DNA of 10,094 nt. Origin: Gammaproteobacteria bacterium (GTDB lineage: Bacteria; Pseudomonadota; Gammaproteobacteria; Xanthomonadales; Wenzhouxiangellaceae). A model generated the notes under the pieces. That model made no database searches and had not been told where the DNA came from. It saw only the letters and a list, made by a program, of their open reading frames with translations. The first letter of the stretch is position 1. Every line of letters begins with the position of its first letter. The stretch covers positions 1 through 10,094 of the forward strand of contig PWWM01000196.1 of assembly GCA_003561495.1 (NCBI GenBank), written 5' to 3'. A program made the position numbers and the translations under genes. Positions 7,266 through 10,094 of the stretch are shown piece after piece.

Positions 7266-8000
7266 ATGAGTCTGGCCATCATTGGAGGCACGGGTGCGCT
7301 GGATTTGTTCGAGGTTCTGCATGAATCCCATCCCGGTTCCCGCTATGGTCCGAGCTCCGCCCCGGTTTCCCGGATCCGCATTGGCGGTGATGAAGCCTGG
7401 TTTCTGCCGCGCCACGGCCGGCCCCATGCCATCCCCCCGCATGCCATCAATTACCGCGCCAATATCGATGCTCTGCGCCAGCTGGGTGTCGAAAGGGTCG
7501 TGGCCATTCACGCGGTCGGCGGCATTGACCCGAATCTGAATGCGGGCAGCATGGTCGTTCCTGATCAATTGATCGATTACACCTGGGGTCGGTCGCACAC
7601 ATTCAGTGGCAGCGCGGAGGACTCACTCGAACATATCGAGTTTTCCGAGCCGTTTTCCGGCTCGATTCGGCGGGCATTGCTGAGTGCGGCGCAATCAGCC
7701 GGGATTGAAGTCCATGATGGGGGCTGTTATGCGGTGACCCAGGGGCCGCGTCTGGAAACAGCTGCCGAAATTGCGCGCCTGGCCGCTGATGGATGCACCC
7801 TGGTCGGCATGACGGCCATGCCCGAGGCGGCCCTGGCGCGTGAAGCCGGAATGGATTACGCCAGCCTGAGCGTGGTGGCCAATCCAGCCGCCGGCGTGTC
7901 CAGCGAGGTGATTTCCCTGGAAGAAATCCACCGGGTGCTGGCCGAATCCATGCTCCGGGTCAGTGCCTTGTTGCGGTGTGTCGCTCGAGACCTGGTGTGA
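7266..8000 (+). CDS. mtnP: S-methyl-5'-thioinosine phosphorylase (MTAP/PNP family)
   Basis: A 244-aa nucleoside phosphorylase resembling P. aeruginosa PA3004, which splits 5'-methylthioinosine into hypoxanthine and methylthioribose-1-phosphate. Phosphate-binding GGTG is at 7-10 and RHGRPH at 49-54. INYRANIDALR (61-71), HAVGGI (82-87), QGPRLET (159-165), MTAMPEAALARE (182-193) and NPAAG (206-210) follow. Asn-Pro in the last motif, where MTAP has an Asp-containing segment, points to an inosine-type base and not adenosine. MtnP is the best fit, but a general 6-oxopurine phosphorylase is possible. The ATG comes 2 bp after the HGPRT-like stop, without a strong ribosome binding site, so coupled translation is likely. 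It is the last gene of the operon; no hairpin terminator is visible just downstream. Confidence 0.9.
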   Translation: MSLAIIGGTGALDLFEVLHESHPGSRYGPSSAPVSRIRIGGDEAWFLPRHGRPHAIPPHAINYRANIDALRQLGVERVVAIHAVGGIDPNLNAGSMVVPDQLIDYTWGRSHTFSGSAEDSLEHIEFSEPFSGSIRRALLSAAQSAGIEVHDGGCYAVTQGPRLETAAEIARLAADGCTLVGMTAMPEAALAREAGMDYASLSVVANPAAGVSSEVISLEEIHRVLAESMLRVSALLRCVARDLV

Positions 8001-8060
8001 TTGTGGTCACGAATTCACGTTTTTATCGGTCATGATGTTATCGTCCTGTTCGTGGATTGT

Positions 8061-8092
8061 CGAAACTGTGAAATGTTTCGCGCTGAAATTTC
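8061..8092. promoter_or_regulatory. Dyad symmetry upstream of the unknown 309-aa gene
   Basis: CGAAAC (8061-8066) and GTTTCG (8075-8080) form a 6-bp inverted repeat with an 8-bp spacer. An 8-bp palindrome, GAAATTTC (8085-8092), sits next to the -35 candidate. The position is right for a regulator-binding site, but the arms are short and no regulator can be named. Confidence 0.3.
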
Positions 8093-8144
8093 TTGGGAAA
8101 TCACGGGCCTGAGAGTATGCTTAATACCGAGTTTTTGAGCGGAG
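8093..8144 (+). promoter_or_regulatory. Sigma70-type promoter and RBS for the unknown 309-aa gene
   Basis: TTGGGA (8093-8098) and TATGCT (8116-8121) each match their consensus at 4 of 6 positions and are separated by exactly 17 bp. A start around 8128 would give a short leader. The Shine-Dalgarno GGAG (8141-8144) is 9 nt before ATG 8154, supporting that start codon. Confidence 0.45.
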
Positions 8145-8153
8145 ACCGTCATC

Positions 8154-9083
8154 ATGAGTGATCGAATGATCCTTTCAGCCTTGAAAGTCGGTCCGAAGGA
8201 CTTGATGGTGATGCGTTCGCTGCTCAATCTTGCCGGCGGTCGGGGTGCTGGACAAACCTGGGAAGTATCCGAGCAAGTGGGTGGTGATGTCACCCTGGTT
8301 GATATCGATTCAGACGAGGGTCGAGAGACCTGGAAAAGTTTGAACGAACTCGGTCAGGCGGTGATTGCCTTGACTCGCAACAAGGATGAATCAGTCAGGT
8401 TCAGATTGTCGAAGCCCCTGCGCTCGCGAGAATTTCTTGATTTGCTGAACAAGCTTGCCTCGGGTGATTTTTCCGTCGAGGATGAAGAGCGCTTTGAAAA
8501 CAGTGCGCCCGCCAAGGTTGAGTCCATCTGGCAAGCCATGGAAGTCAAGGAGCGCCAGGGGCACTTCACTTTGGCCGAGCACCTGCGACGACAGACCTGG
8601 AAAAAGCCCGTCGTGATCACTCACCCGGGTTGGCCGCTGTTGTTGATTGATCCGGGCTCTGGCGCCTGGTTTTTCGACGGTTCGATCAGCGAACTGACCC
8701 CGCCCATGTTTGCCGAAACCTTGCCGGCGACGGCTGGTCAGTCTGTTTCCAGCGCCGATCTGGTGGATCGTGTTCAGGGCCACAAGCAACGTTCACTGAG
8801 CGAGCTGAAATGGTTTGCCGGGCTGGCCCAGTCCCGTGGGAAATTGCATCCGGACTTGATGGGTGATGTGGAGTTCATGCTGACGCAGGTTCCAGGCGAA
8901 GCCATGCGCAACGAGCAGCTGCATCGCCTGGCCCAGATCCTCATTCGTGGACCGCAGAGCATCGAGGCCTTGCTGGAAAAATCCGGCCAGCCACCGGAAA
9001 ATGTGTCCGCGTTTCTCAATGCCTGCTATACCAGCGGCAAGTTGCTGGTCAATCGCAACTCAAGAACCGCGGTCAGCTTCTGA
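8154..9083 (+). CDS. Unrecognised protein: pseudo-receiver plus winged-helix-like C-terminus
   Basis: A 309-aa soluble protein that I cannot place in a named family. Residues 1-103 read like a degenerate response-regulator receiver: MILSALKVGPKD as beta1, VTLVDIDSDEG (46-56) at the phospho-acceptor strand, VIALTRN (70-76) with a Thr, and LSKPLRSREFLDLLNKL with a K87-P88 pair at beta5. The double acidic pocket after beta1 is missing, so phosphorylation is doubtful. The middle part (about 120-200) contains GWPLLLIDPGSGAWFFDG. The region 262-301 (RGPQSIEALLEKSGQPP...ACYTSGKLLVNR) looks like a helix-turn-helix/winged-helix with a wing hairpin. There are no membrane segments or signal peptide. It has its own promoter and a good ribosome binding site, and is separate from the mtnP operon. 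It may be a regulatory or scaffold protein; this is inference. Confidence 0.75.
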   Translation: MSDRMILSALKVGPKDLMVMRSLLNLAGGRGAGQTWEVSEQVGGDVTLVDIDSDEGRETWKSLNELGQAVIALTRNKDESVRFRLSKPLRSREFLDLLNKLASGDFSVEDEERFENSAPAKVESIWQAMEVKERQGHFTLAEHLRRQTWKKPVVITHPGWPLLLIDPGSGAWFFDGSISELTPPMFAETLPATAGQSVSSADLVDRVQGHKQRSLSELKWFAGLAQSRGKLHPDLMGDVEFMLTQVPGEAMRNEQLHRLAQILIRGPQSIEALLEKSGQPPENVSAFLNACYTSGKLLVNRNSRTAVSF

Positions 9084-9765
9084 AACATTGACCGGCCGCG
9101 ATCATTCCGGCCCTGGGCCGCTTGCGGGCCACCACGACGCCCGGGGGAATGATCGTCATTTCCCAGCCTAGCGCCTGCCCCAGCCACTCGAACGTCTCGA
9201 TTCTATAAAACACGACATGGGTGGGATCGCGGCGATAGTGCCAGCGTGCAAAGCGCGCATCATCGGTCTGGAAACGGGTCATGAGACCAATCAGCCCGCC
9301 CTGTGCCACAAGTCGATTCATCAGCTCGAAAGTTGAGCTGGGATCATGCAGATGTTCAACGACTTCCGTGGCGGTCAGAAAGTCGTACTGTCCATGCAGC
9401 ACCTCCTGATCAGGAAAATAGATCGGGTCATACAATGAAACCTGGTGCCCGGCTTCTTCCAGCATTCTCGCCAGCGCCGGCCCTGGCCCGCAACCGAAAT
9501 CCAGTCCGCGCGAACCGGGCGCAAGCTGCTTCAGCAGGGGCTTGACGAGCTGATCGAGAAAGCGACGATAGCCTGGGTCATCGGGATGGTTCTCATGGCG
9601 GTCATACTCCGCCTTTTCCGCGAGAGGGTTGGGGAGCTGTGCCGGGTCCAGAAAGCGCGCCTGGCAGCGATTGCAGCGCCAGTAGTCCTTGCAATCGACC
9701 TGCATGAAGTGCTCTGCGGATGAGTGACGGCATACGGGGCAGTCGATGAGATTGGCTCCCTTCAC
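9073..9765 (-). CDS. Zinc-ribbon class I SAM-dependent methyltransferase
   Basis: A 230-aa protein. The N-terminal zinc ribbon has C9 and C12 (CPVC) with C31 and C34 (CNRC). The Rossmann methyltransferase domain follows from about residue 65: SAM motif GLDFGCGPG at 87-95, acidic D113 in LYDP, and ATEVVEHLHDP (132-142) as the motif near the substrate site. The WHYRRDPTHVVFY segment (191-203) is common in type 11/23 methyltransferases. The substrate is unknown; candidates include a lipid, quinone or cell-surface sugar. The start is GTG: the only nearby ATG (codon 21) would remove the first CxxC pair. No Shine-Dalgarno sequence is visible. It converges on the preceding gene with an 11-bp overlap of the two 3' ends. 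Confidence 0.88.
   Translation of the reverse strand: MKGANLIDCPVCRHSSAEHFMQVDCKDYWRCNRCQARFLDPAQLPNPLAEKAEYDRHENHPDDPGYRRFLDQLVKPLLKQLAPGSRGLDFGCGPGPALARMLEEAGHQVSLYDPIYFPDQEVLHGQYDFLTATEVVEHLHDPSSTFELMNRLVAQGGLIGLMTRFQTDDARFARWHYRRDPTHVVFYRIETFEWLGQALGWEMTIIPPGVVVARKRPRAGMIAAGQCFRS
9099..9155. other. Inverted repeat in the convergent gene ends
   Basis: CGATCATTCC (9099-9108) pairs perfectly with GGAATGATCG (9146-9155). Inside, GGCCC (9109-9113) pairs with GGGCC (9126-9130). The stems lie just beyond the stop of the 309-aa gene, inside the methyltransferase coding end. They could slow or stop plus-strand transcripts, but there is no T tract, and coding constraints may explain part of it. 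Confidence 0.4.
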
Positions 9766-9876
9766 GGGTTGAACAAATGGTTTGGCTGGGTCATTCCGCT
9801 TTCGATCAGAGGCGCTGGGTCTTGTTGGGATTGGTGATCTGCTTCAATTTTCAATCAGGAGCCAGGCAAAAACAAC

Positions 9877-9899
9877 CTGCGGGCCTTGTGGCCCGGAAT
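9877..9899. repeat. 23-bp direct repeat, copy 1 (contains hairpin)
   Basis: Identical over 23 bp to 10072-10094, at a distance of 195 bp. It contains a perfect 6-bp stem, CGGGCC-TTGT-GGCCCG. Weaker similarity extends to the left in both copies (GGCAAA at 9865-9870 and 10063-10068). Copy 2 is cut by the window edge, so the true length is unknown. Confidence 0.9.
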
Positions 9900-9907
9900 C
9901 AAATGAA

Positions 9908-9924
9908 GCGGGTTCGACTCCCGC
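9908..9924 (+). other. tRNA-type T-arm sequence without a complete tRNA
   Basis: GCGGG-TTCGACT-CCCGC is a perfect 5-bp stem with a 7-nt loop. GGTTCGACTCC inside it fits the tRNA/tmRNA TpsiC (B-box) consensus at all 11 positions. The next seven bases (CTCGGTT) could be the 3' side of an acceptor stem, but no encoded CCA follows. Upstream I find only a weak partner (AATCAGG) and no canonical D-arm or anticodon arm. It may be a tRNA or tmRNA 3' fragment, or part of an unusual tRNA-like RNA. Confidence 0.5.
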
Positions 9925-9944
9925 CTCGGTTGAGTCCAGAAACA

Positions 9945-9972
9945 ACAAAACCGGCACGATGGCCGGTTTTGT
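9945..9972 (-). terminator. Rho-independent terminator (11-bp stem)
   Basis: ACAAAACCGGC and GCCGGTTTTGT form a perfect 11-bp stem with a 6-nt loop (9956-9961). Read on the minus strand it continues TTGTTTCT, a better U-rich tail than on the plus strand (CTCGGGG). It therefore fits best as the terminator of a minus-strand RNA ending near 9983, though it may work in both directions. Confidence 0.8.
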
Positions 9973-9982
9973 CTCGGGGATC

Positions 9983-9998
9983 TGGTGGAGGCGGCGGG
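9983..9998 (-). other. Possible tmRNA (ssrA) 3'-end remnant / attachment site
   Basis: On the minus strand this reads CCCGCCGCCTCCACCA: the 3' half of a T-stem, a 7-nt acceptor strand (CGCCTCC), discriminator A and CCA, as in tmRNA 3' ends that I recall from several proteobacteria. A 10-nt spacer and the terminator follow, the normal layout of an ssrA or tRNA 3' end. Upstream on the minus strand, where the T-loop and rest of the gene should be, the sequence is unrelated hairpin DNA. A 3' fragment with its native terminator is what integration of an element into ssrA leaves behind. A chance match is possible. Confidence 0.4.
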
Positions 9999-10001
9999 GC
10001 G

Positions 10002-10070
10002 TTGCGTGTCGGTGTACACGCAAATCAATTGTTGCGTAGCAACGCCATTGGCGTTTGCCGGAGGCAAACG
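10002..10070. repeat. Chain of short hairpins with shared arms
   Basis: Consecutive perfect stems: TTGCGTGT/ACACGCAA (8 bp, 10002-10023); GTTGC/GCAAC (10031-10043, loop GTA); AACGCC/GGCGTT (10041-10055, loop ATT); CGTTTGCC/GGCAAACG (10052-10070, loop GGA). The second and third share 10041-10043, and the third and fourth share 10052-10055, so not all can form at once. No Shine-Dalgarno or open reading frame follows inside the window. Confidence 0.75.
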
Positions 10071-10071
10071 A

Positions 10072-10094
10072 CTGCGGGCCTTGTGGCCCGGAAT
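10072..10094. repeat. 23-bp direct repeat, copy 2 (cut by window end)
   Basis: Second copy of the element at 9877-9899, with the same CGGGCC-TTGT-GGCCCG hairpin (10075-10090). It stops at the window edge, so it cannot be seen whether the T-arm and terminator are repeated as well. Confidence 0.9.

Larger units (their letters stand above)
9766..10094. other. Intergenic RNA-rich region, no protein gene
   Basis: No credible coding sequence is seen in these 329 bp. The two open frames that cross it have compositions typical of translated structural RNA (runs such as RRESNPL). The left part (9766-9864) is plain sequence that should hold the methyltransferase promoter, but I find no good one. The right part (9865-10094) is packed with short hairpins, a T-arm, a terminator and a direct repeat, listed separately. 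Confidence 0.6.

Noticed and set aside
8001..8040. Terminator after mtnP
   Set aside because: A TTTTT run follows ACGAATTCACG, but the arms do not form a stable perfect stem.
9852..9932. Complete tRNA ending in the T-arm at 9908-9924
   Set aside because: The acceptor pairing AATCAGG/CTCGGTT has a mismatch and wobbles, the putative D-loop lacks GG, the anticodon hairpin has a 4-nt loop, and CCA is missing.
9782..10039. 85-aa plus-strand open frame over the right-end region
   Set aside because: It crosses the T-arm, terminator and hairpins, has no ribosome binding site, and its composition is that of translated structural RNA.
9855..10067. 70-aa minus-strand open frame
   Set aside because: Contains RRESNPL, a typical product of reading across an antisense T-arm; no support as a protein.
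10002..10094. Two-piece (permuted) tmRNA or proteolysis tag, from a GCA-AAC-GAC reading at 10065-10073
   Set aside because: The reading continues CGPCGPE, not a hydrophobic tag ending in Ala-Ala and a stop; the three-codon match is too short.
9877..10094. CRISPR array or integron attC sites
   Set aside because: Only two copies 195 bp apart, no spacers of constant size, and no RYYYAAC/GTTRRRY core pair.

Overview
The window looks like chromosomal DNA of a GC-rich gammaproteobacterium. A PspF-type regulator, RadA, a DUF1318/YdbL lipoprotein, RlmD, NagZ, a YnaI-like MscS channel, a hypoxanthine-guanine phosphoribosyltransferase and a Pseudomonas-type S-methyl-5'-thioinosine phosphorylase are together typical of Pseudomonas, Xanthomonadales or Chromatiales relatives. 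The exact genus cannot be read from the sequence.

Layout: (1) 1-1030, minus strand: pspF, whose stop codon lies in a 9-bp tandem repeat at the left window edge and whose start codon abuts an array of 7-bp repeats. (2) 1031-1203: a repeat-rich divergent intergenic region; the pspA operon that usually faces pspF is absent. (3) 1204-2565: radA. (4) 2669-8000: a tightly packed plus-strand run of six genes: DUF1318 lipoprotein, rlmD, nagZ, MscS-family channel, HGPRT-like enzyme and mtnP. Neighbouring genes are 2-3 bp apart or overlap by 4-26 bp, so this is very probably one operon with translational coupling. NagZ handles peptidoglycan recycling, the channel responds to membrane tension, RlmD modifies 23S rRNA, and the last two enzymes salvage purines (hypoxanthine and methylthioinosine). 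(5) 8001-8153: a regulatory interval with a plausible sigma70 promoter and a dyad. (6) 8154-9083: an unrecognised 309-aa protein that looks like a degenerate response-regulator receiver plus a C-terminal winged-helix-like segment. (7) 9073-9765, minus strand: a zinc-ribbon SAM methyltransferase, convergent with and overlapping gene 6 by 11 bp. (8) 9766-10094: no credible protein gene, but a dense set of RNA-like elements: a canonical TpsiC-arm/B-box sequence on the plus strand; an 11-bp-stem terminator; a 16-nt minus-strand match to a tmRNA-type 3' end just before that terminator; overlapping short hairpins; and a 23-bp direct repeat whose copies are 195 bp apart.

Most of the window is ordinary housekeeping sequence. 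The unusual points are the right end (possibly an integration scar at an ssrA or tRNA 3' end), the GAFTDA variant of PspF, the repeat arrays flanking pspF, and the unrecognised pseudo-receiver protein.
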